A stretch of 64,000 nucleotides of DNA, from assembly GCA_022818135.1 (NCBI GenBank), contig JAFMSR010000005.1, positions 37,173,996 to 37,237,995 of the forward strand, read 5' to 3'. The DNA is from Saxidomus purpurata. Taxonomy: Eukaryota; Mollusca; Bivalvia; Venerida; Veneridae. Below the pieces are notes generated by a model that did not search any database, was not told the DNA's origin, and saw only the letters and a program-made list of their open reading frames with translations. Made by a program: the position numbers and the translations under genes. Positions 44,501 through 56,520 of the stretch are shown here, in pieces; positions within the stretch are counted from its first letter, which is position 1; each line of letters starts with the position of its first letter.

Positions 44501-47460
44501 TCTAGGCATGTTTTACACGATCCCATCACCTTGCTATTCCAACCATCTCTTACACCACCCAACCACCTTGCTATCCCAACGATCTCTTACACCACCTCAC
44601 CACCTTGCTATTTCAACGATCCTTTACAGTACCCTACCGCCTTGCTATTCCAACCATCTCTTACACCATGCCACAACCTTGCTATTACAACCATCCCTTA
44701 CATCGCCCCACCACCTTGCCATTCCAACCATCCCTTACACCACCCCATCACCTTGCTATTCCAACAATCTCTTACACCACCCCATCAACTTGCTATTTCA
44801 ACCATCTCTAACACCTCCCCACCACCTTGCTATTCAAACCATCCTTAACATCTACCAACCGCCTTGCTATTCCCACCATCCTTTACACAACCCCACCACC
44901 TTGCCATTCCAACCATCCCTTACACCACCCCATCACCTTGATATTCCAACAATCTCTTACACCACCCCATCAACTTGCTATTTCAACCATCTCTAACACC
45001 TCCCCACCACCTTGCTATTCAAACCATCCCTTACACCACCCCACCTCCTTGCTATTCGTACTATCCTTAACAGCACCCCACCACCTTGCTATCTAACGAT
45101 CTCTTACACCACCCCACCGCCTTGCTATTCGAACCATCCCTTACACTACCCCAAAGCAATGCTATTCCAACCATCCCTTACACCAACTCATCAACTTGCC
45201 ATTCCTACCCTCCTTTACAGCGATCTCTTACACCACCTCACCGACTTGCTATTCCAACCACCCCTTACACCGGCCTACCACCTTGCCTTTCCAGCCATCT
45301 CTAACACCACCCCATTATCTTGCTATTCCAACCATCTCTAACACCACCCCAACACATTGTTATTCAAACTATCTCTCGCACCACCAAAACACCTTGCCAT
45401 TTCTACCATCTCTTACACCACCCCTACAACTTGCTATTCCAACCTTCTCTAACACCACCCAACCACCTTGCTATTCAAACCATCCCTTACACCACCCCAC
45501 CTCCTTGCTATCTAACGAACTCTTACACCATCCCACCGCCTTGCTATTCGAACCATCCCTTACACAACCCTACAACCATGTTATTCCAACCATCCCTTTC
45601 ACCACCACACCATCTTGCTATTCCAACTCATCAATTTGCTATTCCAACCCTCCTTTACAGCATCCCACCGCCTTGCTCTTCCGACAATCTCTCACACCAC
45701 TCCACCGCCTTGCTATTCCAACCATCTCTTTCATCATCCCATCACCTTGCTGTTCCAACCATCCCTTACATCGCCCAGCCACTTTGCTATTCCCACCATC
45801 CCTTACACCACCCCACTGCCTTGCTTTTCCAACTATCCTTTACACCACCCCACCGACTTGCTATTCCAACCATCTCTTACAACACCCCATCAACTCGTTA
45901 TTCCAACCATCCTTTACACCAACCCACCGCCTATCTATTCCAACCATCTCTTACAACACCACACCACCTTGCTTTTCCAACTATCTCTTACACCACCCCA
46001 CCGACTTGCTATTCCAACCACCCCTTACACCACCCTACCACCTTGCCTTTCCAACCATCTCTTACACCATTCCCCCACCACCTTGCTATTTCAGCCATCT
46101 CTTACACCACCTCACCACCTTGCTATTCAAACCATCCTTAACAGCACCCAACACCTTGCTATTGCAACCATCCTTCACAGCACCCAACCGCCTTCCTATT
46201 CCGACCATATCTCACACCAATCCTCCACCTTGCTATTTCAACCAACCTTTACACCACCCAACCACCTTGCTATTCCAACCATCCCTAACACCACCCCAAC
46301 ACCTTGCTATACAAACAATCTCTTACACCAACGAACCAACTTGCTATTCCAACCACCCTTTACAGCACCCTTCCACCTTGATATTCCAACAATCCCTTTC
46401 ATCACCCCACCACCTTGCTATTCCAACCATCACTTACACCAACCCACCACCTTGCTATTTCAGCCATCTTTTACAACATCCCTTCACCTTGTTATTCAAA
46501 CTATCTCTTACATCACCCCACCAACTTGCTATTCCAACCATCTGTTACACCACCCCACCGCCTTGCTATTCCAACCATTTTTTTGCACCACTCCACCGCC
46601 TTGCTATTCCAAACATCCTTTACACTATTCTACCGCCTTGCTATTCCATCCATTTCTCACCTCTTTCCACTACCTAGCTATTCACACCATCTCTTACACC
46701 ACCCTACCACCTTGCTTTTCCTGTCATCTCTTACACCACCCCATCAGCTTGCTATTCCAACCATTTTTTACATTACCCCAACACCTTGCTATTCCAACCA
46801 TCCCTTACACAATCCGACCTTGCTATTCCAACGATCTCTTACACTATCCCACCACCTAGCTATTTCAACCATCCCTTACACCACCCTACCGCCTTGCTAT
46901 TACAACCATCTCTTACACCACCCCACCACCTTGCTATTCCAACAATCTCTTACACTTCCTCACCACCTTGCTATTCCCACCATCTCTTAAACCACATCAC
47001 CACCTTGCTATTCCAACCATCCCTTACACGACCCCACAACCTTGCTACTCCGACCATCTCTTACACCACCCCACTTCCTTGCTTTTCCAACCATTTTTTT
47101 ACACCACTCCACAACCTTGCTATTTAAACCATCCCTTACACCACCTTACCACCTTGCTATTCCAACCATCTCTTACAAAATCCCACCACATTTACATCCC
47201 AACCATCTCTTAAATCTTTACTTCCCCAACATGTCTTACACCACCCCACCACATTCATATCCCCACCATCTCGCACACAATCACACCATCTTCACATCCC
47301 TACCATCTCGTACAAAACCCCACCAACTTCTCATCCCCACCATCTCTTACACAACCTCACCAACTCCACTTATCCAACAACTCTTACATCATCCCACCAT
47401 CTTCACATCCCCACCATCTCGTACACCACCCCGACAACTTCTCATCCCAACCATATCTTG
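41503..47460 (+). repeat. 37-bp minisatellite, about 160 copies
   Basis: The consensus unit contains CCTTGCTATTCCAACCATCT followed by a CTTACACCACCCCACCA-like stretch. The period is 37 bp (for example TTGCTATT at 46931 and 46968). The plus strand has very little G, so C/G skew is extreme over 6 kb. The unit has no stop codon in any plus frame and 37 is not a multiple of 3, so all frames stay open (up to about 490 codons) with a translated period of 37 residues. Most of these frames start at TTG, not ATG, and I do not regard them as genes. Copies are degraded after about 47190, where a CTTCACATCCCCACCATCTC variant dominates. Confidence 0.95.
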
Positions 47461-47479
47461 AATAATCCTTTCGAAAACC

Positions 47480-48470
47480 AGCCATATCACCTTATTCGTC
47501 TTGGAACTGTGGCCCCTGAGATGGCAATAATTACTAATTTTAGCCTTGTGAACGCGAAAGAGACCACATTTTTTGTTTATTTGACTAAAATTGCACACAA
47601 CTTATATATCTATAAGATCTCGGCTCCCTTCAAAAACAACCGTATTGCACCATTTGACTTGGAGTTATGGCCCCTGAACTGGCAAAAAAAGTGCTGATTT
47701 TTCCTTGTCAACACAATGGAGACTACATTTACTTTTTGTTTTTTATCAAAATTATACAGGCTCTCACTTCCTCTTAGAACAGTCATTTCACTTTTGAGTG
47801 ATATACCGGTTAGTATATCACTTTGGGGAGTGTAAATGCCTAGTAATCTAATCACGAAGGCCGAAGCATCTACGCGACACTCAACAATTAAATCTATTTC
47901 CATTCTAACACGATAGTCTAAACAAAAACATGTTCGATAGGGGTAATACTATTTGCTGCGCTTTCATGAAGTCGCTGTCTTGAAACTTGTAGTTTTCCGT
48001 GCATTCGTTGCATTTCGTGAACGTTTGGCTGTTCGTTTTTACTCCTCATATAAAACGCTATTCGTTTCTGATATTGCTGGCAATACCGGAAGTGTAGAAA
48101 ATTTTACTACGATTTGTTTAACATCACGTGAATTCATTCACAACAATACCAATCAAAGCGTATTAGCGCACTTGTAGATATTGTGTGAAAAATACACGGG
48201 AGGAAATTTCAGCAGTCAAAAACAGTTCGGACGTCTAGCGTGACATACTTAATAGTTTTATCACGCTCAAATCTTTTTTTGTGTATATAGGAGAAATTTC
48301 CAATAGTGTTAGAATATTACATTTTGAACAAACTTGTATAGAAGTCATATATCCTGGAGTTATGGCAATTGAAATGACAACATTTGCTGATTTAGCTTTG
48401 TGAACATGATTTTGACCAAACTTGCATTGAAGTTATATATAATTAAGATCTTGTTTTTCCATAGAAATTT
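47480..48470 (+). repeat. Dispersed tandem repeat with GGAGTTATGGCCCCTGA units
   Basis: Units of about 160 bp start at about 47504 and 47664 (GGAACTGTGGCCCCTGA, GGAGTTATGGCCCCTGA) and a third, more diverged, at about 48356. Each continues with a TTGTGAAC/TTGTCAAC phrase and a GACCACATTTT-like phrase. About 600 bp of unrelated sequence (47770-48350) separates the second and third. Frames within are not genes. Confidence 0.6.
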
Positions 48471-48599
48471 TGATAAAACTTTTTTCATAGACAGTAAATA
48501 TTTCATATCACGATATACATTTTGTACTAAACAGTGTTTGGAACAGTATAACATTTCATGTCTAGAAATTAAGAGATTTTTATTGCTGCGGCCCGCTAT

Positions 48600-49349
48600 A
48601 TTTAATACGTGGTGAGTAAAAGATGCATGTAGATCGAATATATGCGTCTCTCTTCGTTGAACAATTGAGGTAATTCTGAGATGAAAACTGTGGACACAGT
48701 CAATGTTTTTGGAAAAGCAAGAGTTGTCGTTTGTTACATAGAGGGCGCAATCTACGCCGATAAAAATAAAATATGGGACGTTTGGGGCACATAGCCGAAA
48801 AAGCATAGGATGTGTAAACAAAGTGACAAATTGATCAATGATAGGCAAATCTTGAAAACCAATGCAGACATTTTCAGCTTTGCTGAGCAAGTTGCTACGA
48901 ATATCTTCATATTTGCGACAGTCCATTAAAACATGCATTTCATCTTCTAAAACATTACAAAAACAACACTTTCTATCCTCTACCCTCAACTTTTCATATC
49001 TACCCTGTCTCAGTCCTCAGTGGAGCAACTCCACATCTAAATTTACTAAGATCTGATCTATGTTTTGCTGACATAATTGTCTTACAGTAATTTTCAACAC
49101 AAAATTCCTGTTTAAATAATCTGTAAGTTCTAAATTTATTTCGACCAGTGCCTGAAGTACCAGTAATACTGTTAATTGAACAATCAATTTCAAAACAATC
49201 CATAGTCTTCTGTACTACGCTATTGACCAAATTATTTTTATGAACTGGAATATTAATTGAACAACAAGAGCTGTCCCTCACAAGTGACGAATGCCCCCGA
49301 AAGAGGTGCCTCAGTCTGTGTCCTCTCCATGTACTCAATAAATGTGCTA
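48600..49349 (-). pseudogene. LINE polyprotein C-terminus with CCHC-like zinc knuckle (fragment)
   Basis: Minus-strand reading gives a conserved LINE C-terminal stretch: GRNKFRTYRLFKQEF, then HRSDLSKFRCGVAPLRTETG to about 49000, then after a small frameshift RVEDRKCCFCNVLEDEMHVL with Cys-x2-Cys and a downstream His and Cys, as in the terminal zinc knuckle of jockey-like LINE proteins. It is the continuation of 50519-51720, separated by the tandem-unit island at 49350-50518. The frame is broken near 48998 and the element is dead. Confidence 0.8.
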
Positions 49350-50518
49350 TGTCATTTTAAAATCCTTCCATGCATGACAGAGTAACCATGCATACAGTAT
49401 TCCATTACTTTAAACACTAAGTGTGACCTTGACCTTTGAGGTAGGGACTTGGGTCTTGCACGCAACACATCCGTTTGATGTGGTAGACATTTGTGCAAAG
49501 TTGTTTTAAAATCCTTCAAAGCATGATAAAGTTATAGTCCGGACACAAATGTATGCATATATACAGGATTCCATTACCTATAAACTGTAAGTGTGACCTT
49601 GACCTTTGTGGTAGAGATGTTGGTCTTGCACGCGACACGTCGTCTTGATGTGCTAGACATTTGTGCCAAATTATTTTTAAATCCTTCAATGCATGACAAA
49701 GTTACAGTCTGGACACGAATGCGTGCATATATGCATATATAGAGGAATCCATTACTTCAAACTCTAAGTGTAACCTTGACCTTTGAGCTAGGGACAAGGG
49801 TCTTGCACGCGACACGTCGTCTTGATGTGCTAGACATTTGTGCCAAGTTATTTTAAAATCCTTCAATGCATGACAAAGTTACAGTCCGGATACGAATGTG
49901 TGTATATATGCATATATAGAGGAATCCATTACCTTCAAACTCTAAGTATGACCTTGACCTTTGAGCTAGGGACGTGGGTCTTGCACACAACACGTCGTCT
50001 TAATGTGCTAGACATTTGTGCCAAGTTATTTTTAAATCCTTCAATGCATGACAAAGTTATAGTCTGGACACGAATGTGTGCATATATGCATATATAGAGG
50101 AATCCATTACCTTCAAACTCTAAGTATGACCTTGACCTTTGAGCTAGGGACGTGGGTCTTGTACGCGACACGTCGTCTTAATGTGCTAGACATTTGTGCC
50201 ACGTTATTTTAAAATCCATCCTTCAATGCATGACAAAGTTACAGTCCGGACACGAATGTGTGCATATATAGAGGATTCCATAACCTTTATACTCCAAGTG
50301 TGACCTTGACCATTGAGGTAGGGATGTGGGTCTTGCACGCGAGACGTCGTCTTGATGTGCTAGACATGTGTGCCAAGTTATTTTAAAATCCTTCAATGCA
50401 TGACAGAGTTACGGTCCGGACACGAATTTGTAAGTGGGGATGCACAGACGGACAGACAGACGGACGGACGGACAGACGGACGGTGCGATTTTAATATGCC
50501 GCCATTGGGGGGCATAAA
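49350..50518. mobile_element. Pearl/Helentron-like tandem-unit island A inserted in the LINE
   Basis: Six units of about 170-178 bp (GACCTTGACC-type word at 49425, 49595, 49773, 49950, 50128 and 50302), each with TCTTGCACGCGACACGTCGT, GTGCTAGACATTTGTG and ATGCATGACAAAGTTA. The island ends in an (ACGG)n tract at 50446-50480 and GCCGCCATTGGGGGGCATAA. A core of 150-180-bp repeats next to an ACGG-type microsatellite is the published architecture of bivalve Pearl elements. LINE sequence resumes on both sides. Confidence 0.75.
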
Positions 50519-51720
50519 AATGATCAAGATTGAATGCAGAAAACTTTTACATGTTGTGCTAGCTAACCCGGAGGCCCAGAGTACAACACGATTATTAAGT
50601 CTAGATTCAGGCATATTGGCAATGCGAGCCCATGAAACTGAAATGCATTTCCACTGGCGCACTATAGGGGGTTGCTCAGCCATTTTACCAACAACTGCTG
50701 CATTTGGTGTATATCTACCAACACCTAAGAAATATCTCATGGCTCTATTGTGAACAGTATTTATACAGGAGAAAGATTTATCTCCCCAGACTGAAGCACC
50801 ATAGGCAACAACTGGCCAAACAACAGAGTCATAAAGTTTTGTAAAAACATCATATGGGACACCGCATATAGATTTAAATTAAGCAATGAGGAGACCGAAT
50901 GCACGGCTGGCACTCTGAGCAACTGCCTTAGCTGTTATATTCATATCTAATTGTTCTTGTAAAACTAAGCCCAGGTATGTATATTTACTAAGCTCTTGCA
51001 ATGAACTGTCCCCACATGTAAATCTGTGTTCAGTTCTAGGAGTAGACACAGGTCTAAAATATATAATATTGCTCTTGGTACTATTAATACACATATCATT
51101 CATATTGCACCATTCATGTAAGGCATTCAGTAAAAGTTGAAGGTCATGCTGGTTTTCAGCTAACAAGACAATGTCATCAGCATACATCAAAATACATATA
51201 TTTTCACCATTGACTTGTATTCCAATATCTAATGATTTAAAATATACATATAATGTACTGCTAAATCATTGATATAGCAGAGGAGATAGAATACAACCCT
51301 GTCTTAATCCACATTTTACATCAAACCATTTAGTTACATAAGAATTTATAAAAGCAAAATAAGTAGACTTTTTAAGTTTTTTTTCTAGTTTCAATGATAC
51401 TAGTTAAAGATGACAAATGGTCATTCGTACTCCGTTTTTTTTCTAAAAGTGTTTTGTTCGTCTGATATTTCATTTGTTAATTTCACACCAATCACTTAAA
51501 CATCTGTTTATGATAATACAATATAACTTATACATTGAAAAAGCCAAGGAAATGCCTCTATATGAAAGAGGGTCTCTAGTATCCAATGTAGAAGACTTAG
51601 GGATGGGGTTAATAATAGACTTTCCCCAAAGTGTGGGAACAATACCATTACTAAAGCAAACATTAAAAAGTGTATGCAAAAATAAAACAGCAGTATCATT
51701 TTTAACCAGGTTTTCCGAAG
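50519..51720 (-). pseudogene. LINE reverse transcriptase (YADD) fragment
   Basis: Read from 51720 down, residues match the RT of APE-type LINEs: NGIVPTLWGKSIINPIPKS, a DPLSYRGISLAFSMYKLYC stretch, then RKKLKKSTYFAFINS joined directly to KWFDVKCGLRQGCILSP, then YADDIVLLAEN with the catalytic YADD (near 51180), LSKYTYLGLVLQ and, after one stop at 50879-50881, YGASVWGDKSFSCINTVHNR and RYTPNAAVVGKM. The segment that should hold RT motif A, with the first catalytic Asp, has been deleted between FINS and KWFD. Frames shift at several places. Inactive. The clade is probably jockey/CR1-like, not fixed. Confidence 0.88.
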
Positions 51721-52725
51721 CAAAATTCCTGGTTATTAGATTGAGGTATGTCGGCGGGCGGGCGTAAACAATTTCTTCTGTGCGCAACTCCTCCTACATT
51801 TCTCAACGGATTTTAACCAAACTTTCACAGAAGTATTGTCATGAAGTGCCCTGGCGCATATTGTCGGGGTTTTGTGATTTGGTCATTTTTGACAGAATTA
51901 TGGCCCTTTGTTTTTTTCACATATGTAATTCTTCTGTGCGCAACTCCTTCTACACTTCTCAAGGGATTTCAACCAAACTTTCACAGAATTATTGTTACGA
52001 AGTGCCCTGGCGCATATTGTCGGGGTTTTGTGATTTGATCATTTTTGACAGAATTATGGGCCTTTGTTTTTTTCCACATAATGTAATATATATAGAGAAA
52101 TACTCTTCTGTGTGCAACTCCTACATTTCTCAGGGGATTTCAACCAAACTTAAACAGAACTATCATTGTGAACTAAAGAATTTTTATATATAATGTTCTG
52201 CCCCTGGTCGTCTGTCCGTCCGTCCGTTAGCAATTTTTTGTCTCCTTATTTAAGTATATATAAAAGGGAGAATACTCTGTTATTATAAAAGGGAGAATAC
52301 TCTGTTATTACTGTCTATTTTTAGAATAGATTACCAGTCCTGTATACTTTGGAGTATTCTGTTACAGTAAGATGACAAAATTTCTCATGAGACCAGCGGT
52401 TCAAACCCCACACAGAGCAAGTTTTTCTTTTCTTTCTTTTTTTTTAAATAATTTTTGCCTGAATTATGACCCTTTGCTTTTTTCCACATATGTTATATAT
52501 AGAAGAATACTGTCACGTGCCCACTTCCTCCTACATTTCTCAAGATATTTAAACCAAACTCTCACACAACTGTTGTCATCAAGTGCCCTCGTGCATATTG
52601 TCTGGGTTTGTGAAGACCTTTGTTTCTTTTTCGCATTATGTATATCTACTGACTTTAAAAACACATTTGCGCTCGGCCAGCAGACTGGGAAAATGAAAAC
52701 CTGGTTTTGTGACAATTTCCTGTCA
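51721..52725. mobile_element. Tandem-unit island B inserted in the LINE
   Basis: Three to four units of about 165 bp share a CTTCTGTGCGCAACTCC phrase, CATTTCTCAA, AACCAAACTTTCACAGAA, AAGTGCCCTGGCGCATATTG and CAGAATTATGGCCCTTTG (51775, 51930, 52105 and 52510 regions). A GTCTGTCCGTCCGTCCGT tract lies at about 52210-52228, and a 27-bp phrase with GGGAGAATACTCTGTTATTA is doubled at 52265-52310. LINE coding flanks both sides. Confidence 0.7.
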
Positions 52726-53806
52726 CTTGTTTAACATTTCACTTGGTAAATTATCAACTCCTGATGCTTTGCCATTCTTAGCATCATCAATAGTTTTCTT
52801 GACTTCAAAAATACTGATATTATCATTAAATACCAAATGATCAGACTGATCAATATTTCCAGTAAAAGAAGCAGTATTGGTGTGCTTAACACTACATGTA
52901 TTAAAAATAGAACAAAAATCCGACTTCCACTTATCAAGCACAACTTCTAGGTCAGTAGATACAGAGCAATCTTCAAAAACTACTTCTAAGGGGATTTGTG
53001 TTTTCTTGCTATGACCAACACCAACTTTGCCAATCGTTTTCCAGAATTTAGTCTGATCAACATTACATTCATTTAACAGATCATTCTGTAATGAGTACCA
53101 ATAAAAACGCTTGGCTCTTTGTACTTCACGATCAAACTGCTTTCGTGCACATACATATAATGACCGTAACCTCTTTTTCTCACTATTACTTGTACATTTT
53201 ACGTACCGCTTTTCGGCTAAGCAAACCTCAGACCAAGGTTCGGTGAGCTTTCCATGCCATCATGGCTTACCCAGTCTATATTTCTTACTGCTACCAGGCT
53301 TTATGTTTTGATAAGGAGCAGACTTATACATGTTTTACTTAACAATATTGCACCAATCTTCATATATCTTATCTAAATCTTGCTGTTGCTGAAACCCTTG
53401 TTCTATCTTATCAATTATAGCATTTACTTCTGACAAAATATCTGGACTCGATGAAAAAATACTAGAAACATTAGATAAATCAAATTTATCATAGCTTTTC
53501 TGACTCAAATCAACAACAGAGGATGGCAAAAAAGGAATATCAACATTCCTAATAAGTAGGGAATGGTCTGGTATACATGTAGCCAGTATATGTGTGTCAA
53601 CACTCATGGTAATAAGTTCTGAGGGTCTTGTAACAGAAAAATTACTAAATAGCTTAAGATCTTTATGACTAACAACACAAAAATCTACCACAGCTAAACC
53701 TTTAACCGATACAGGGGTAAAGTCAATTTTAGTACATTTCCTGCAATTTAACATACACATGTTAGAATTTACTAAAAAATCTATAAAAAGTTCCCCATAA
53801 TTGTTA
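52726..53806 (-). pseudogene. LINE endonuclease C-terminus, linker and RT start (fragment)
   Basis: Read from 53806 down, NNYGELFIDFLVNSNMC and VSVKGLAVVDFCVV then CIPDHSLLIRN form the C-terminal half of an APE-type endonuclease (the PDH holds the catalytic Asp and His). The linker follows in the same frame, KKYRLGKP, FDREVQRAKRFYW and KFWKTIGKVGVG, then VKKTIDDAKNGKASGVDNLP leading into the RT. Only two stops interrupt this 1.08 kb: TAA at 53335-53337 and TGA at 53260-53262. The N-terminal endonuclease and ORF1 are missing; the sequence is cut at 53807 by island C. Confidence 0.88.
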
Positions 53807-54900
53807 TACCCCCACAAAACGAAGTTGTGGGAGGTGGGGGAATATAGGAGTGAGCTTGTCGGTTTGTTTGTCGGTCAGTCGGTCGGTCCGTTGGTTTTCA
53901 TGGTTTCCTGATGATAACTCATGAACGACTTAACCCTTTTGAATAAATTTTGATACACACGTGCAACTTCATGAAATACAGGTCAAGTTCGACTTTGGGG
54001 TCAGTAGGTCAAAGGTCAAGGTCACAGTGACTCTGAACTGTAAAACAGTTTCCGGATGATTACTCATGAAAGGCTTGACCGATTTAAATATTTTCTGGTA
54101 CACACGTGCGACTTTATGAAATACAGGTCAAGTTCAACTTTGGGGTCAGTAGGTCAAAGGTCAAGGTCATAGTGACTGTGAACAGTAAAACAGTTTCCGG
54201 ATGATAACTCATGAAAGGCTTGACCGATTTAAATAATTTTGATACACACATGCAACTTCATAAAATACAGGTCACCTTCGACTTTGGGGTCAGTAGGTCA
54301 ACAAGCAAGGTCACAGTGACTCTGAACTGTAAAACAGTTTCCGGATGATAACTCATGAAAGGCTTGACCGATTTAAATATTTTTTGGTACACACCTGCAA
54401 CTTTATGAAATACAGTCAAGTTCAACTTTGGGGTCAGTAGGTCAAAGGTCAAGGTCACAGTGACTTTGAACTGCAAAACAGTTTCCGGATGATAACTCAT
54501 GAAAGGCTTGACCGATTTAAATGTTTTGGTACACACGTGCGACTTTATGAAATACAGGTCAAGTTTAACTTTGGGGTCAGTAGGTCAAAGGTCAAGGTCA
54601 CAGTGACTCTGAACAGTAAAACAGTTTCCGGATGATAACTCATGAAAGGCTTGACCGATTTAAATATTTTTCGGTACACAGCTGTAACATCATCAAATAC
54701 AGGTCAAGTTCGACTTTGGGGTCAGTAGGTTAAAGGTTAAGGACACAGTGACTCTGAACTGTAATGTAAAACAGTTTCCGGATGATAACTCATGAAAGGC
54801 TTGACCGATTTAAATAATTTTCGGTACACAGCTGTAACATCATGAAATACAGGTCAAGTTCGACTTTGGGGTCAGTAGGTCAAAGGTCAAGGTCTTATTT
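53807..54900. mobile_element. Pearl/Helentron-like tandem-unit island C
   Basis: Starts with a hairpin (TACCCCCACAAAACG facing GTTGTGGGAGGTGGGGG), then a GTCGGTCAGTCGGTCGGTCC tract and six to seven units of about 144-150 bp. Unit landmarks GATGATAACTCATGAAAGGC recur at about 53908, 54053, 54197, 54341, 54485, 54628 and 54778. Each unit carries GTAGGTCAAAGGTCAAGGTC. Abuts the 5'-truncated LINE. Confidence 0.8.
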
Positions 54901-55852
54901 ACACAAGTTATTGTATATTATGAGTGTATGGATACTTATATTCATGAGAGACATTAAATGAATAGTGCCTATTCAAAATTGTGGAATTATTGGCTTATTA
55001 CTGCCACTTATATTAGTGAAAACAAACAATAAATTGCCACAGAAACGTAAGTCGTTTATATTGGTAGTAATTCATATCCTGCATAAATGACTTTATGAAC
55101 TTTATTGATCTGGTCTGTCTTGCACTACTTTCCCAAAGCGCATGTTTACAGTTGTTATTCGCACATAACACAGTTAAATTGTCAGCAGTGTTTGAAATGT
55201 GGTATGCTAACTTAGGCCTAGGGGACTTTCAGTCCCCAGGCCAAAAATTACTTAAAAACACATTGTTTTTCCGAAGTTTTCTTGGTTTAGGACTGAAACT
55301 CTGTACAGATAATACTTTTATGTACATTGTCTAAACAAACATTTAATTTGGGTATTTCAGTGCTACAAGCATATATAATGCACGATTTTGTTCCTGCTGT
55401 TGCCTGTTTGTCACGTGTTTTTTGCAGATTGGCAGGTACGAGTTAGAGTATTTTCATGATCGATACCTACTTTTGTAAAGAACTGAAAATTTGTTAAATG
55501 TAAGATGTTTATTTTTAAAACAATTTAATATCATATGATTCATATATTCTAATTTAACAATGTGAAATAATTAGTTTGTGTTGGTGCACTTGTGACATGC
55601 CATGAAAGTTTTAATACTCATGCATTAGAGATATATCTGCGAATAAGAAAATTGAGGTCTTATGGCGGCACATTGTGAAAAGAACAATATTAAATATGGA
55701 TTGTTCATTTTAGAATTCATTGATTGCGTATACCAGCGGTTGAAAACCAGAATTCAACAATGTGTATACTATGCTGGATCTGTTGTTAGTTGATTCTATA
55801 AATAATTGATTTTACACTGAAAAATAATTTTTACTATATTTGAGGGCATCGG
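54901..55852. other. Non-coding stretch, no gene seen
   Basis: A 79-codon frame at 55095-55334 shows no recognisable domain. Confidence 0.5.
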
Positions 55853-56108
55853 TACACGATGGTCCAAAGTTGTTACCTGTGAAATTGCCAACACACATTT
55901 ACCACCTACGATGAACTTAATCAGCATAAGGTCCATCATGACAAACCGAAGTGGAAATGTAGTGATTGTTCTAAAGCGTTTAGATTGAAGTCAGCTCTCC
56001 ACTCATACGGGTGTGAAAAAACATCGATGCACAGGCGGAAAAGCATACCAATACAGTCAGGGTTTTAGTAACCATAAGGCAAAGTGCCATGAGGCCAAGA
56101 AATCATAA
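55853..56108 (+). pseudogene. C2H2 zinc-finger protein fragment, frameshifted
   Basis: Too broken for a long ORF. In one frame from 55886: CQHTFTTYDELNQHKVHH, the linker DKPKWK, then CSDCSKAFRLKSALH, i.e. a first finger with the Cys-x12-His-x3/4-His half intact and a second finger with its Cys pair. In the next frame, from about 56000, HTGVKKHRCTGGKAY leads to QYSQGFSNHKAKC and ends at TAA 56106-56108; this third finger has lost one Cys (CTG-GK where Cys-x2-Cys is expected). The first finger's Cys spacing is off by one base (55878 and 55886), and a frameshift lies in the His region of finger 2. C2H2 fingers usually bind DNA; this copy is dead. Family of origin unknown. Confidence 0.72.
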
Positions 56109-56520
56109 TGAGTTACATAGTTGTTGCGTCTTTTATAGTTGCTCTTTCTTGTATTAATTATGATGATTGTGTTATTATCGGATACATTTTAGACACTATA
56201 GGTTCGCTGCTGGAGAACACTAGATTGCAAAATTAACTGTATGCTTAGGCAAATGCACCAAACACACTCAATGATTTTTTATTTGGGATTAAAGAGCCTA
56301 AAACACAAACAATAAACTTAAATTGCAACATTGTTATAAAGGACTCACCTGTCATTTTTGAAACAGGTTAGGTCACTCATACACCATGACTGTTGACCTT
56401 GTTAACATATGAAAACACACTTAATGTGTTTGCATTTACTTTCCTTACATTTGATTGGAAAACAGCATTTTGCGAGTTTCAAACATCCGCATATAAAACA
56501 TATAGTGCTGCAAACTAACC
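56109..56520. other. Non-coding stretch, no gene seen
   Basis: Nothing recognised. Confidence 0.5.

Noticed and set aside
41503..47460. CRISPR-like array
   Set aside because: Units are tandem without spacers, degenerate and eukaryotic in context.
41513..47461. Many overlapping plus-strand ORFs of up to 493 codons
   Set aside because: They arise from a 37-bp minisatellite with no stop codon in any frame; most begin with TTG and encode a 37-residue period. No domain or codon signal.
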